A stretch of DNA of 40,220 bases, from assembly GCA_002409975.1 (NCBI GenBank), contig DHOO01000129.1:1-40220 (forward strand), in the 5' to 3' direction. Both the position numbers and the translations under genes were made by a program. The notes below the pieces were generated by a model, which saw only the letters and a program-made list of their open reading frames with translations, did no database searches and had not been told where the DNA came from. This stretch comes from Firmicutes bacterium UBA5388. GTDB lineage: Bacteria; Bacillota; UBA4882; UBA10575. Shown here piece after piece: positions 25,094 through 33,365 of this stretch (within the stretch, counting starts at the first letter, position 1; each line of letters starts with the position of its first letter).

Positions 25094-25103
25094 TCTTTGT
25101 CAA
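25075..25103 (-). promoter_or_regulatory. Promoter of the RHH-znuACB operon
   Basis: TTGACA (25098-25103) and TACTCT (25075-25080) on the minus strand, 17-base spacing. The consensus -35 and weaker -10 overlap the GTATTA repeats. Confidence 0.6.
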
Positions 25104-25159
25104 GTAAAATTTTTACTCCATTTATGATTGTGATCAGACTTATAAAGAAGTTTCCAAAA

Positions 25160-25188
25160 TTGCGCCAAACAAAAAGTTGTGCTAATAT
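25160..25188 (+). promoter_or_regulatory. Promoter of the ferritin-like/VIT1 gene
   Basis: TTGCGC (25160-25165), 17 bases, TAATAT (25183-25188); GGAGGT and the ATG follow within 40 bases. It is divergent from the zinc operon. Confidence 0.55.
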
Positions 25189-25225
25189 TAATTGAACATA
25201 ACTAGTAATCGTTGGAGGTAAATGC

Positions 25226-26107
25226 ATGAGCCCAACCATTAGACAGGATACTTTAAAAAGACTGATCAGCTTTCAAAGAAATGAACTTACTGAATATCAT
25301 ATCTATAACCGTCTTTCCCAACAAAGTAAAGGTGAAAACAACAAGAAGATACTAGAACAAATCGCCACCGATGAGTTGCGTCATCATCATTTTTATCAGG
25401 AATACACTCAGCGGGATGTTAACCCTAACCGGTGGAAAATCTTTAAATTTTACTGGAGTGCCAGGATCTTCGGTCTGACCTTTAGTCTAAAATTGATGGA
25501 AAAAGGCGAAGAACGTTCAAAAAACCTTTATCGGGAAGTCAGCGCAGAAATACCAGCTGTCAAAAAAATCGCCGAAGAAGAAGATCAACATGAAAATGAG
25601 CTTCTTAACCTCATTGAAGAGGAGCGTCTTAATTATATGAGTTCTATTGTCCTCGGACTGAACGATGCCCTGGTAGAACTGACTGGAACACTGGCCGGAC
25701 TAACCTTTGCTCTCCAAAATACCAGATTAATTGCTTTAGCCGGTTTAATCACTGGTGTAGCCGCTTCCTTCTCCATGGGAGCATCCGAATATCTTGCTAC
25801 TAAAACCGAAGGCAATAACTCCCATGAGGCCCTTAAATCCGCCCTCTATACGTGGATAGCCTATATCATCACGGTCATCGCCTTAATCCTGCCATACCTA
25901 CTACTCTCTAACTATTTTGTCAGCCTGATCCTGACGCTCTTGGTAGGCATCATCATTATTCTGGTCTTCAATTTTTATCTCTCGGTTGCCAAAGATCTAT
26001 CTTTCCGGCAGCGCTTTCTTGAAATGGCCGCTATCAGCCTGGGGGTTGCCGCCCTAAGTTTCGGCATCGGTTATTGCATCCGAATCTTTCTCGGCGTGGA
26101 AGTTTAA
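25226..26107 (+). CDS. Ferritin-like domain fused to VIT1/CCC1 iron transporter
   Basis: 293-residue membrane protein. Residues 1-130 are a rubrerythrin/ferritin-like four-helix domain with iron-ligand patterns: ELTEYHIY, DELRHHHFYQEY, and EEEDQHENELL. Residues 135-290 are the VIT1/CCC1 transporter: GLNDALVELTGTLAGL, then GVAASFSMGASEYLATKTE, then three hydrophobic helices. Fusions of this kind (compare MbfA) are thought to export iron or manganese from the cytoplasm, using the ferritin part as sensor or loader. GGAGGT precedes the ATG. It is divergent from the zinc regulator and may be co-transcribed with the glycosylase gene 51 bases downstream. Confidence 0.9.
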   Translation: MSPTIRQDTLKRLISFQRNELTEYHIYNRLSQQSKGENNKKILEQIATDELRHHHFYQEYTQRDVNPNRWKIFKFYWSARIFGLTFSLKLMEKGEERSKNLYREVSAEIPAVKKIAEEEDQHENELLNLIEEERLNYMSSIVLGLNDALVELTGTLAGLTFALQNTRLIALAGLITGVAASFSMGASEYLATKTEGNNSHEALKSALYTWIAYIITVIALILPYLLLSNYFVSLILTLLVGIIIILVFNFYLSVAKDLSFRQRFLEMAAISLGVAALSFGIGYCIRIFLGVEV

Positions 26108-26158
26108 ATACCAACCAGCTCTGAAAATATTTTTTAATCTTAAAAGAAGAGTGGTACC

Positions 26159-26683
26159 ATGAATAGACTCCCTGACTATCTGAGAAAAAAGATGAAGATT
26201 CTTTTTATAGGATATAACCCCGGTTTACGTTCTGCTGAGCTTGGACATCATTATGCTGGCAGAAGTAATAGTTTCTTTCCTTTCCTCTACCAATCAGGGT
26301 TGATTTCAGAACCCCTTACTTATGAAGATGATGCTTTATTACTTCCGGTTTATGGGTATGGTCTGACTAATCTGGTTTCCCGCCCCAGTTTGGGGATTAA
26401 AGATTTAACGAAAGAAGATTATCGGGAAGGCGCTGCCCTTCTCCTCAGCAAATTATTACTCTATAAACCAAAGATCGCCGCTTACGTAGGGATCGGAGTT
26501 TATAAGAACTTCTCCGGTCGTCACCATATTAAACCAGGCCTTCAAGAAGACCCCATCGTAACAGGGGTTGTTGATTTTGTCCTCCCCTCAACCAGTGGCT
26601 TAAACCGGATGGCATACAAAGAAAAACTGGCCTGGTTCTCTAAATTAAAGGATCTTGCTGAAAGAAAAGGAGGTTTGTCTTAA
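26159..26683 (+). CDS. mug: Mismatch-specific (G:T/U) DNA glycosylase, Mug family
   Basis: 174-residue member of the uracil-DNA glycosylase superfamily, removing U or T opposite G. Motif 1 is GYNPGLRSAELGHHYAG (about 18-34), with the Asn that positions water; motif 2 is VLPSTSGLNRM (about 141-151), the minor-groove wedge, with T in place of the usual P-S-G-L style start. YGLTNLVSRPS is the conserved middle segment. Length matches family. Its stop overlaps the next ATG (TAATG), so the M3 peptidase is coupled to it; the functional link is unclear. Confidence 0.9.
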   Translation: MNRLPDYLRKKMKILFIGYNPGLRSAELGHHYAGRSNSFFPFLYQSGLISEPLTYEDDALLLPVYGYGLTNLVSRPSLGIKDLTKEDYREGAALLLSKLLLYKPKIAAYVGIGVYKNFSGRHHIKPGLQEDPIVTGVVDFVLPSTSGLNRMAYKEKLAWFSKLKDLAERKGGLS

Positions 26684-28380
26684 TGCCGACTTTTAAGGAT
26701 TACTATTACGAAAGACCTACGCTCGAAAGCTTGGAAACTGAGTTTAAAAAACTACTACACCAATTTGACCAAGCGCCGTCTTTTGCCCTTCAAAATGAAA
26801 TCATGACCAAAATTAATGAGCTGCGTACTGAGTTTGAATCTATGCAAACCCTGGTATATATCAGGCATTCCATTAATACCACCGATGAATTTTATGAAAA
26901 GGAAAATGATTATTTCGATGAGATCTCTCCTCTCTACGAAGGTTTAGTACATCAGTATTATCAATCCTTGATTAATTCGGAAAACCACGCGGCTTTGGAA
27001 AAGAGATGGGGGAAACAACTTTTCAGAATAGTGAAGTTAAAACTGAAAACCTTCTCTCCTAAAATCATCGAAGACTTACAAGCTGAGAACAGACTTGTCA
27101 GTCAATATACAAAGCTCAGAGCGTCTGCCAAGATTATGTTTGAGGGAGAAGAACGGAATCTCTCACAGATGATCCCTTTTATGGAATCTCAAGATCGAGA
27201 AATAAGAAAAAAAGCTCAAGAAGCTTTTACTGGCTTTTTTCTGGAAAATGAAGCCCAGTTTGATCAGATCTACGATCATTTAGTAAACATCCGCGATCAA
27301 ATTGCCAAAAAGCTGGGCTATAAAAACTTTGTAGAGCTTGGATACGCCCGCCTTGCCCGCTCCGATTATAATGCCGTGATGGTCGCAGGCTACAGAAAAC
27401 AAGTTCTTGAAACCCTTGTTCCTCTCGCCACTAAATTAAGGAAGAGACAGACCAGAAGATTACAGCTGGACTCTCTCAAATACTATGATGAACCCTTGGA
27501 ATTTTTAACTGGTAATGCCGTACCCCAGGGTGACCCGGCCTGGATCGTGGAAAACGGGAAAAGAATGTATCGTGAACTATCGCCAGAGGCTGGTGAGTTC
27601 TTCGACTTTATGGTGAACACCGAATTACTGGATCTGGTAACAAAAAAGGGGAAAGCCGGTGGCGGATATACTACCTATATCAGTAAGTACAAATCGCCCT
27701 TCATCTTCTCCAATTTCAACGGAACTTCAGGGGATATTGACGTGCTTACCCACGAAGCAGGTCATGCCTTTCAGGTCTATTCCAGCAGGAATTATGAAGT
27801 TCCGGAGTATATCTGGCCCACCCTCGAAGCTTGTGAAATTCACTCGATGAGCATGGAGTTTTTTACCTGGCCGTGGATGAACCTATTCTTTAAAGATGAT
27901 GAAGAGAAGTATAAATTTGCTCATTTAAGCGCTGCGCTTCTGTTTATACCCTACGGAGTAACTGTCGATGAATTTCAACATTGGGTCTACGAACATCCGG
28001 AAGCCTCCCCGGCAGAGCGAAAGGCTAACTGGAGGAGAATAGAGCAAAAATATCTCCCCCACCGCGATTACGAGAAAAATGACCTGCTTAATCGGGGAGG
28101 ATACTGGTTTAGGCAAGGTCACATCTTCGGTAACCCCTTCTATTATATTGACTATACCTTGGCCCAGGTTTGCGCCTTCCAGTTCTGGGTTAAATCCCGT
28201 GAAAACAGCGCAGAAGCCTGGCAAGACTATTTAACTCTTTGTCAGGCCGGAGGCAGCAAATCTTTCTTGGAATTAGTAGCATTGGCAAATCTAAAGAACC
28301 CATTTGCGGATGGATGTATTGAATCTATTATTGAGCCTATTGCAGAATGGTTAGAGGGGATTGAAGATAGTAAACTGTAA
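26683..28380 (+). CDS. M3 family oligoendopeptidase (PepF-like)
   Basis: 565-residue zinc metallopeptidase that trims short peptides in the cytoplasm. The catalytic motif is HEAGHAFQVY (HExxH, about 359-368), with the downstream Glu ligand in EACEIHSMSMEFFTWPW. The N-terminal two thirds is helical as in the M3 fold. Other family patterns are ARLARSDYNAVMVAGYR and GGYTTYIS. AAGGAGG precedes the ATG. A clean terminator follows. It is of the shorter M3 oligoendopeptidase type, not the full PepF/OpdA length. Confidence 0.92.
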   Translation: MPTFKDYYYERPTLESLETEFKKLLHQFDQAPSFALQNEIMTKINELRTEFESMQTLVYIRHSINTTDEFYEKENDYFDEISPLYEGLVHQYYQSLINSENHAALEKRWGKQLFRIVKLKLKTFSPKIIEDLQAENRLVSQYTKLRASAKIMFEGEERNLSQMIPFMESQDREIRKKAQEAFTGFFLENEAQFDQIYDHLVNIRDQIAKKLGYKNFVELGYARLARSDYNAVMVAGYRKQVLETLVPLATKLRKRQTRRLQLDSLKYYDEPLEFLTGNAVPQGDPAWIVENGKRMYRELSPEAGEFFDFMVNTELLDLVTKKGKAGGGYTTYISKYKSPFIFSNFNGTSGDIDVLTHEAGHAFQVYSSRNYEVPEYIWPTLEACEIHSMSMEFFTWPWMNLFFKDDEEKYKFAHLSAALLFIPYGVTVDEFQHWVYEHPEASPAERKANWRRIEQKYLPHRDYEKNDLLNRGGYWFRQGHIFGNPFYYIDYTLAQVCAFQFWVKSRENSAEAWQDYLTLCQAGGSKSFLELVALANLKNPFADGCIESIIEPIAEWLEGIEDSKL

Positions 28381-28410
28381 GCAATCCATTATTTTATTGT
28401 ACAAAAAAGA

Positions 28411-28434
28411 AGAGACCTTTCGGGGTCTCTTTTC
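28411..28434 (+). terminator. Intrinsic terminator after the M3 peptidase gene
   Basis: AGAGACC-TTTCGG-GGTCTCT followed by TTTTC on the plus strand. The A-rich flank gives it some terminator character on the minus strand too. Confidence 0.85.
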
Positions 28435-28527
28435 ATATGTTTTAATTTGTTTCCTAAATCTTCATTTCCCCATTATCCTTAAAGGTAAGGACCCCGCTTA
28501 CCGTTATCCTGTTCCTTTCTATTCATT

Positions 28528-29085
28528 TTAATCCAGGCTAACCCAATTCTCTTTCAAAATAGCATAACGAATAACATCATAATAGTTTCCTTTAATCTTT
28601 ACTTCCTGTGAACCCTTGCCTTCATATTTCATCCCACATTTTTCCATCACCCGACCTGAGCCTTCATTACCCACAAAATGTGTTGCTTCAACACGATTTA
28701 ACTGTAACTTAGTAAACGAAAGGTTTAAGATTAACTGTAAGGCTTCAGACATATACCCTTGATTCCAGTATTTTCGGTTTAGAACATAGCCAAAACTGGC
28801 CTTATCATGCTCAGGACATAACCTTAAATCGATACAACCAATACATTTCTGCTCTGCTTTTAATTCAATCGCATAAACTCCAGGCTTTCCCAGAAAAACT
28901 TCTTTTACAATCTTTTCGGTTTGGGCTAGATCTGTATGCGATGACCAGGTTAAGTATTCCGTTACCTGATCATCACTGGCGTACAAAAACACCTCGTTGA
29001 CATCATCCATAAAAAAAGGTCTTATAACTAACCTTTCTGATTCTAACACTGGGTTTTCTGCGAGTATTTTATTGTAATCAATCAT
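28528..29085 (-). CDS. GNAT-family N-acetyltransferase (RimJ/RimL type)
   Basis: 185-residue acetyl-CoA-dependent transferase. RLVIRPFFMDDVNEVFLYASD (about 18-38) is the family opening; the core reads IGCIDLRLCPEHDKASFGYVLNRKYWNQGYMSEALQLILN, the Q/R-x-x-G-x-A acetyl-CoA loop being represented by NQGYMSEA; RVEATHFVGNEGSGRVMEKCG is the RimJ/L tail. Targets range from ribosomal protein N-termini to antibiotics, and cannot be chosen here. It is a single gene with GGAAGGGGG upstream. Confidence 0.88.
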   Translation of the reverse strand: MIDYNKILAENPVLESERLVIRPFFMDDVNEVFLYASDDQVTEYLTWSSHTDLAQTEKIVKEVFLGKPGVYAIELKAEQKCIGCIDLRLCPEHDKASFGYVLNRKYWNQGYMSEALQLILNLSFTKLQLNRVEATHFVGNEGSGRVMEKCGMKYEGKGSQEVKIKGNYYDVIRYAILKENWVSLD

Positions 29086-29539
29086 CTATGCGCTCCCCCT
29101 TCCTCTATAAGTCTCAATCATTTACGCTCCTAATCTTTAAACTCTCATTTCGCACCCTTTATACAAAGGTCAAGCTAGAATTAGTTTCAATAAACCGGAT
29201 GACAACTAAAAGCCGAGTTAAATATAAGGGATGCAAAATATAAGTCTAAAGCGGCATTATGAAGATTAGCGGTTTTCCTTTCCTTTATTGTCGTAAACAT
29301 TATCATTACTTCCATCTTGCAAACACAAAAAATTCTTTTATTCTCATGAAAAAAATGAAGCCTGTAATCGTATGGCTATAACAGACTAGAGACAACGGTA
29401 AGTTTTTCACCAACATTGAATTACAAAGTTTCGTTTGTTAAAGAATACCATTACCCCCTAAAGGTCGGCAAGGTTGAAGCAGAATAATTTTAAAACAAAC
29501 AATGTCTTTTTAAATTTAAGAAATTGTCTAATCCCCAAA
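29086..29539. other. Intergenic region without recognisable gene
   Basis: About 450 bases, AT-rich, between divergent transcripts. I find no plausible open frame, tRNA or known riboswitch. AATTGTCTAATC at 29522-29533 repeats the arm of the hairpin at 8-33. The sigmaY-like promoter begins at 29540. Confidence 0.5.
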
Positions 29540-29565
29540 TGAACTATTTCCATTTCTTATTCGTC
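29540..29565 (+). promoter_or_regulatory. SigmaY-like (ECF) promoter of the sigY-type operon
   Basis: TGAACT (29540-29545), 16 bases, CGTC (29562-29565), followed within 22 bases by the ATG of the ABC ATPase gene. As I recall, Bacillus sigmaY recognises TGAACG-N16-CGTC, so this is essentially the same site. It implies that the ECF sigma factor encoded in this operon switches on its own operon. Confidence 0.75.
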
Positions 29566-29586
29566 ATAGTAGTGAGGTGATATATA

Positions 29587-30498
29587 ATGGAGAAAGAAAT
29601 AATTCGCCTGGAGAAAATAAATAAAACTTTCACTGGAACAAAGATTATTAACAATCTCTCTTTTTCCGTGCAAAGAGGAGAGATCCTGGGCTTTCTAGGA
29701 CCGAATGGTTCCGGAAAAACTACCACGATCCGTCTGATTAATGGAGTGATTTATCCGGATTCCGGTCAAATTTCTGTAGCCGGTTTCGATCCGGTCACCG
29801 CTGGAAATGAAGTGCGAAAACGATGCGGAGTCCTAACCGAATCGGCCGGTCTTTATGAGAATATGACCGCCCTTGATAATCTCCTTTTCTTTGCTGAGCT
29901 TTACGAGGTCAAGTCACCACTGTCTCGAGCAAAAGAACTACTCGCCGACTTCGGCTTGAGCGATGCCACTAAGAAAAAAGTAGGGATCTTTAGCTCAGGA
30001 ATGAAAAAGCGTTTGGGCATCGCTAAAGCTCTCCTGCATAACCCGGAGATTCTCTTCTTAGATGAACCCACTAATGGCCTTGACCCGGAAGGGGCCAGAG
30101 ATCTAATTAACTATATCAAAGAACTAAACCGGAAGTATCAAGTTACCGTCCTTCTAGCCACCCATCTGCTTAAACAGGTGCAGGATTTATGTCATCGTTT
30201 TATCTTCATCCATCAGGGTAGGCTCTTAGAGACCGGTATCCTTACTGAATTAGAAGAGAAATATCTAAGAAGTATCAGCCTCAAAGTAGAAACCGGGCTA
30301 GAGGCTTCCGGGGAAGAATTTGCCGGTTATCGGATAGAAAATAGAGCACCCGGATATCTCCACTTCCAATTAGAAAAAAAGGATGATATCCCTCTCCTCT
30401 TAAAAGAGATTCTACTTGTCGCTCCGGTCTACTCTGTAGAGATGAGCGGGAGAGATCTGGAAGCCTTATACTTTAAAATTAGGGAGGAAAGAAGATGA
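29587..30498 (+). CDS. ABC transporter ATPase, YxlF/CcmA-like
   Basis: 303-residue ATPase of an ABC-2 type exporter. Walker A is GPNGSGKTTTIR (about 38-49), the signature region is FSSGMKKRLGIAKAL, Walker B is ILFLDEPTNGLDPEG and the H-loop is LATHLL. The C-terminal 80 residues form the usual DUF4162-type extension. The SSGM signature is normal for drug/bacteriocin ABC-2 systems. GAGGTGAT precedes the ATG. It is first in the sigY-type operon and overlaps the permease gene by 4 bases. The cargo is unknown; the Bacillus counterpart, YxlFG, is linked to sigmaY activity. Confidence 0.88.
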   Translation: MEKEIIRLEKINKTFTGTKIINNLSFSVQRGEILGFLGPNGSGKTTTIRLINGVIYPDSGQISVAGFDPVTAGNEVRKRCGVLTESAGLYENMTALDNLLFFAELYEVKSPLSRAKELLADFGLSDATKKKVGIFSSGMKKRLGIAKALLHNPEILFLDEPTNGLDPEGARDLINYIKELNRKYQVTVLLATHLLKQVQDLCHRFIFIHQGRLLETGILTELEEKYLRSISLKVETGLEASGEEFAGYRIENRAPGYLHFQLEKKDDIPLLLKEILLVAPVYSVEMSGRDLEALYFKIREERR

Positions 30499-31328
30499 AG
30501 ACTAGAGCCGTGAAGGCTATAATTAAAAAAGACATAATGGCAATCGGTAGTAATGTTCAGATCTGGTTGCCGATGCTACTGATCCCGATCATCTTTAGTC
30601 TGGTCTTACCGGGGGTCTTAATTATTCCCGCTCGTTTTTACGAATTAACGACAATAGGTAATATGGATACGATCTTAAAACTGTTGGACAATCTACCCCC
30701 GGGGGCGCTACGGGAGATAATCCTTTCTTTCGACACCGTCAATAAAAAAATGATTTATTTTGCCGTTAATTATCTGTTTGCCCCCTTTTTCCTAATTATA
30801 CCACTGATGGCCGCCAGCGTCATCGGCGCAAATAGTTTTGCCGGCGAAAAGGAACGAAAGACCATGGAAAGTCTTTTATTTGCTCCAGTAGCTCTTCCTA
30901 GCCTGTTTTGGGCCAAGATTCTCTCCGCTTTTTTACCCGCTTTCTTCCTGACTATCTTATGCTCTTTATTATATGGCCTGATGGTAAACCTTACCGCCTA
31001 CCCGCTCTTTCACGCGCTTATCTTTCCTCAGCCGAACTGGCTGATCCTTTTATTCTGGGTTACTCCCGCCCTCAGCCTGGGTGCGGTCTTTGTTAACGTC
31101 TTGATCTCGGCCAAGGTCAAAGGGTTCCAAGAAGCATATCAATTGGGAGGCCTCGTCATCCTGCCGGTCCTCGTTTTGTTTGTCGGGCAGATCACCGGCC
31201 TTCTTCTGGTTAACACCGTTTTTCTCTGGTGGCTAGGCGCTAGTTTATGGCTAATCGATCTTATTTTTATTAAAAGAGTCGGAGAGCGCTTGAACCGTGA
31301 CAAACTTTTTGCCAGTCAGGTTTTATAG
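30495..31328 (+). CDS. ABC-2 type permease, YxlG-like
   Basis: 277-residue membrane partner of the ATPase. Six hydrophobic helices are visible: around 24-46, 92-116, 138-160, 183-208, 216-238 and 240-258. The cytoplasmic stretch SFAGEKERKTMESLLFAPV (about 117-135) is the conserved ABC-2 coupling segment. Its ATG overlaps the ATPase stop (ATGA) and AGGGAGG lies upstream. About 150 bases separate it from the sigma factor gene, with no terminator visible. Confidence 0.85.
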   Translation: MKTRAVKAIIKKDIMAIGSNVQIWLPMLLIPIIFSLVLPGVLIIPARFYELTTIGNMDTILKLLDNLPPGALREIILSFDTVNKKMIYFAVNYLFAPFFLIIPLMAASVIGANSFAGEKERKTMESLLFAPVALPSLFWAKILSAFLPAFFLTILCSLLYGLMVNLTAYPLFHALIFPQPNWLILLFWVTPALSLGAVFVNVLISAKVKGFQEAYQLGGLVILPVLVLFVGQITGLLLVNTVFLWWLGASLWLIDLIFIKRVGERLNRDKLFASQVL

Positions 31329-31417
31329 AAAGTTCTATTATTACCCGCTAAAATCATTCTTTCTTCTCGCTAGCTAACTTCGAGCGGCTGACGTTAAGAA
31401 CAGGCAGGGGTGAATTA

Positions 31418-31966
31418 ATCATCAATAAAAGAAAACAGAGGGAAGAGTCGCCAACGGATCAAGAAAAAGCTTTAGCCCTCTTGCTTCAAGAAAATTATCT
31501 AAAGGTCCTGGGATATTTCCTGAAAATTACTCAAAACACCGAACTGGCTAAGGATCTAACACAAGAGACCATGGTTAAAGCTATTAAGAGCTTTCAACAA
31601 TACCGGGGAGAAGCCGCTTTCTCTTCCTGGTTAATTGCCATTGGCGCCAACCTCTACCGGGATCAATTACGGAGAAGGAAATTATTCGAAAAAAGATATG
31701 GCGCCTTAATCGAACGCGAACCTCAAGAGTATTCCCCAAATTTGCCGGGAGGGATGACCGTTGATCTCAAACCGGCTTTGCTCCGGTTGCCGGTGGAAAA
31801 AAGATTTCCTCTTATCCTTAAATACTATTATGATTATTCTTATCAGGAGATTGCTTCTACTCTAAAAATACCGATTGGAACTGTCCGTTCCCGCTTATTT
31901 TCAGGTCTGCGTCAGCTACAAGAGATGTTAAAGGAGAAACTACCTGCGGAGGAATGTAAGGAGTGA
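31418..31966 (+). CDS. ECF RNA polymerase sigma factor, SigY-like
   Basis: ECF sigma factor with region 2 (LKVLGYFLKITQNTELAKDLTQETMVKAIKSF, then FSSWLIAIGANLYRDQLRRRK) and region 4 (LPVEKRFPLILKYYYDYSYQEIASTLKIPIGTVRSRLFSGLRQL). From the first TTG (31481) the protein has 161 residues and begins at the edge of region 2. The frame stays open upstream and adds about 21 residues (NKRKQREESPTDQEKALALL) back to AGGGGTGA, giving about 182 in total, near the Bacillus SigY size as I recall. There is no ATG, GTG or TTG in that extra stretch, so the true start may be an ATC at 31418/31421, or the TTG is used. Boundaries are therefore uncertain. Neighbours match the sigY operon. Confidence 0.8.
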   Translation: MINKRKQREESPTDQEKALALLLQENYLKVLGYFLKITQNTELAKDLTQETMVKAIKSFQQYRGEAAFSSWLIAIGANLYRDQLRRRKLFEKRYGALIEREPQEYSPNLPGGMTVDLKPALLRLPVEKRFPLILKYYYDYSYQEIASTLKIPIGTVRSRLFSGLRQLQEMLKEKLPAEECKE

Positions 31967-32024
31967 TAATGATAAGCATCATGTTCGAAGGGACATCATG
32001 ATTAATTAAGGAGGAGTGAGCATT

Positions 32025-32468
32025 ATGAGTCGGTACTGGAAGCAAAAGGAGAAGAGGGTTAGAAACTCCTTATCCAGCAAAAAATTACCCAGTAATCTAA
32101 AAAAAACAAAAAAAGTTGAAAAATACTGGGGGGAAGAAGAGTTTAACTCTGCTCTCTCCAGTTTGAAAGAACCCCTCAATGAATTTGCGAAAGAGATGGA
32201 GAGAGAGCTGGCAAGGATCGAAACACCCCCCCTTTCCTATTTCACAGATTTGGTTCGTAAGACGATGGCTACCACCAAAAAAGTGTTTATTATAGAAACG
32301 TTTATCTTTATTACTGTAGCCTTAGCCTTCTTAACAATGGTCGGTTATATTTTGCGCGCCGGCTACCTTCTTCCAGTCGCTATCTTCTTCGAAACCGCCA
32401 CTTTATTACTGCCCATCGTTATTTTATTCGCCCCGGTTTACCGGAGAAAGGAGGTACAAGAGAGATGA
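32025..32468 (+). CDS. YxlC-like membrane protein, probable sigmaY regulator
   Basis: 147-residue protein from the ATG at 32025 (AAGGAGG 10 bases ahead; a GTG at 32016 is too close to it). A basic N-terminal 30 residues is followed by an acidic helical region (KYWGEEEFNSALSSLKEPL), then two transmembrane helices (about 89-113 and 117-139) and a short basic tail. Size, two-helix layout and place just after the sigma gene match YxlC of Bacillus, which restrains sigmaY. Direct sequence similarity is hard to judge by eye, so the role is inferred from context. Its stop overlaps the next ATG by 4 bases. Confidence 0.6.
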   Translation: MSRYWKQKEKRVRNSLSSKKLPSNLKKTKKVEKYWGEEEFNSALSSLKEPLNEFAKEMERELARIETPPLSYFTDLVRKTMATTKKVFIIETFIFITVALAFLTMVGYILRAGYLLPVAIFFETATLLLPIVILFAPVYRRKEVQER

Positions 32469-32662
32469 AAACAATGGCTTGGTGGGTATATCTGCTCATA
32501 GCTGTGCTGATTTTTTGTCAAGCTCTTTGGATCTTTATTGATGCCCGTAAACGAGGGGAGAACGCTTGGCTCTGGGGGCTCCTAGGTTTATTACACGTCC
32601 CTTCTTCCCTCCTTATTTATCTGTTGGTAACGAGAAGAAAAGGGAAATCCAATTCGCATTAA
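32465..32662 (+). CDS. YxlD/YxlE-like small membrane protein (PLDc_N type)
   Basis: 65-residue protein with two hydrophobic helices (about 5-22 and 37-58) around IDARKRGENAWLWGLLGLL, the phospholipase D N-terminal-like (PLDc_N) pattern. YxlD and YxlE of the Bacillus sigY operon are of this sort and help control sigmaY. AAAGGAGG lies ahead of the ATG, and the gene is coupled to the YxlC-like gene. It ends the operon and faces a convergent gene 7 bases away; no clear terminator is visible between them. Confidence 0.7.
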   Translation: MKTMAWWVYLLIAVLIFCQALWIFIDARKRGENAWLWGLLGLLHVPSSLLIYLLVTRRKGKSNSH

Positions 32663-32669
32663 AGTTTAT

Positions 32670-33140
32670 TCATTCTAATCTTTTGTCAAATTTTTGTGCA
32701 AAGCCTCCCAGCGCTATCCCAAAAACCAGATGAAGCAAGAGGAAAAGGATGATCTCCTCTGGCAACTTAGGGAGTTGACTCAGCTTGACCAAGGATGAAG
32801 AGCAAAGCCCCCCGTAGGAAAAAACCCACAAAAAGGCGCCATAAATCAATCCCTTGGCTATAAAGAAACGTTTACCCGTATAATGAAGGAGATAAACAAA
32901 AACAATTCCCAGAAAGGCGCAATAAACTGTACAAGCGATGATCCCAATAAGCGTTCCCAGTCGAAGGGAATGCACCGCTTCCGAAGTCGAAAATAAGCTT
33001 GCCGCATAGTGTGAAAGAGGATGTCTGATCATTTTTAGCTTCCAAAGAATGTACTGTGGAATTTTCATGATCACATTTGCCGCTACCCCAGAAAGAGCGC
33101 CAAATATTAGTTTATCTTGAAACATTTTCTTGCGCTTCAA
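32670..33140 (-). CDS. Small integral membrane protein of unknown function
   Basis: 156 residues, with four hydrophobic helices (about 10-32, 60-85, 93-112 and 125-147) and short charged ends. The pattern GALSGVAANVIMKIPQYILWKL recurs in membrane proteins of uncharacterised Bacillota families (YqhR-like by general look). The start is either TTG at 33140 or ATG at 33125; neither has a strong ribosome binding site. It stands alone on the minus strand, convergent with the sigY-type operon. Confidence 0.6.
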   Translation of the reverse strand: MKRKKMFQDKLIFGALSGVAANVIMKIPQYILWKLKMIRHPLSHYAASLFSTSEAVHSLRLGTLIGIIACTVYCAFLGIVFVYLLHYTGKRFFIAKGLIYGAFLWVFSYGGLCSSSLVKLSQLPKLPEEIILFLLLHLVFGIALGGFAQKFDKRLE

Positions 33141-33365
33141 GGCAATCGTCCTCGCTTATCAAGAATCCTTCTCGGTTAATATTCCCTTTGCTGAAAAATC
33201 AATTCCCTAAGGGAAATAATCTGCTTTTTACCTTTGGAGAATCTATCTGAACTTTTGCTTTTCAGATAGACCCTTCTTTAGAACATTCTGTGATCTAACA
33301 AGTTAGTTTCAATTTGCCACCAAAAGGAATGTTCTTCAAATAATTATGTATATAAGCGTGGGCGA
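33141..33365. other. Intergenic region with two perfect inverted repeats
   Basis: TCTATCTGA (33242-33250) pairs with TCAGATAGA (33262-33270), loop 11. AGAACATTC (33280-33288) pairs with GAATGTTCT (33327-33335), loop about 38. No T-run makes them textbook terminators. They lie downstream of the GH18 gene and could stabilise its message or bind a regulator. Confidence 0.5.

Noticed and set aside
24975..25103. N-terminal extension of the RHH regulator to 131 residues
   Set aside because: The extension would include the operon promoter and operator repeats; the ATG at 24974 has an excellent GGGAGGAG site.
28480..28503. GGTAAG/CTTACC hairpin after the GNAT gene as terminator
   Set aside because: No T-run follows on the minus strand; the stem at 28411-28434 is the more plausible terminator in this gap.
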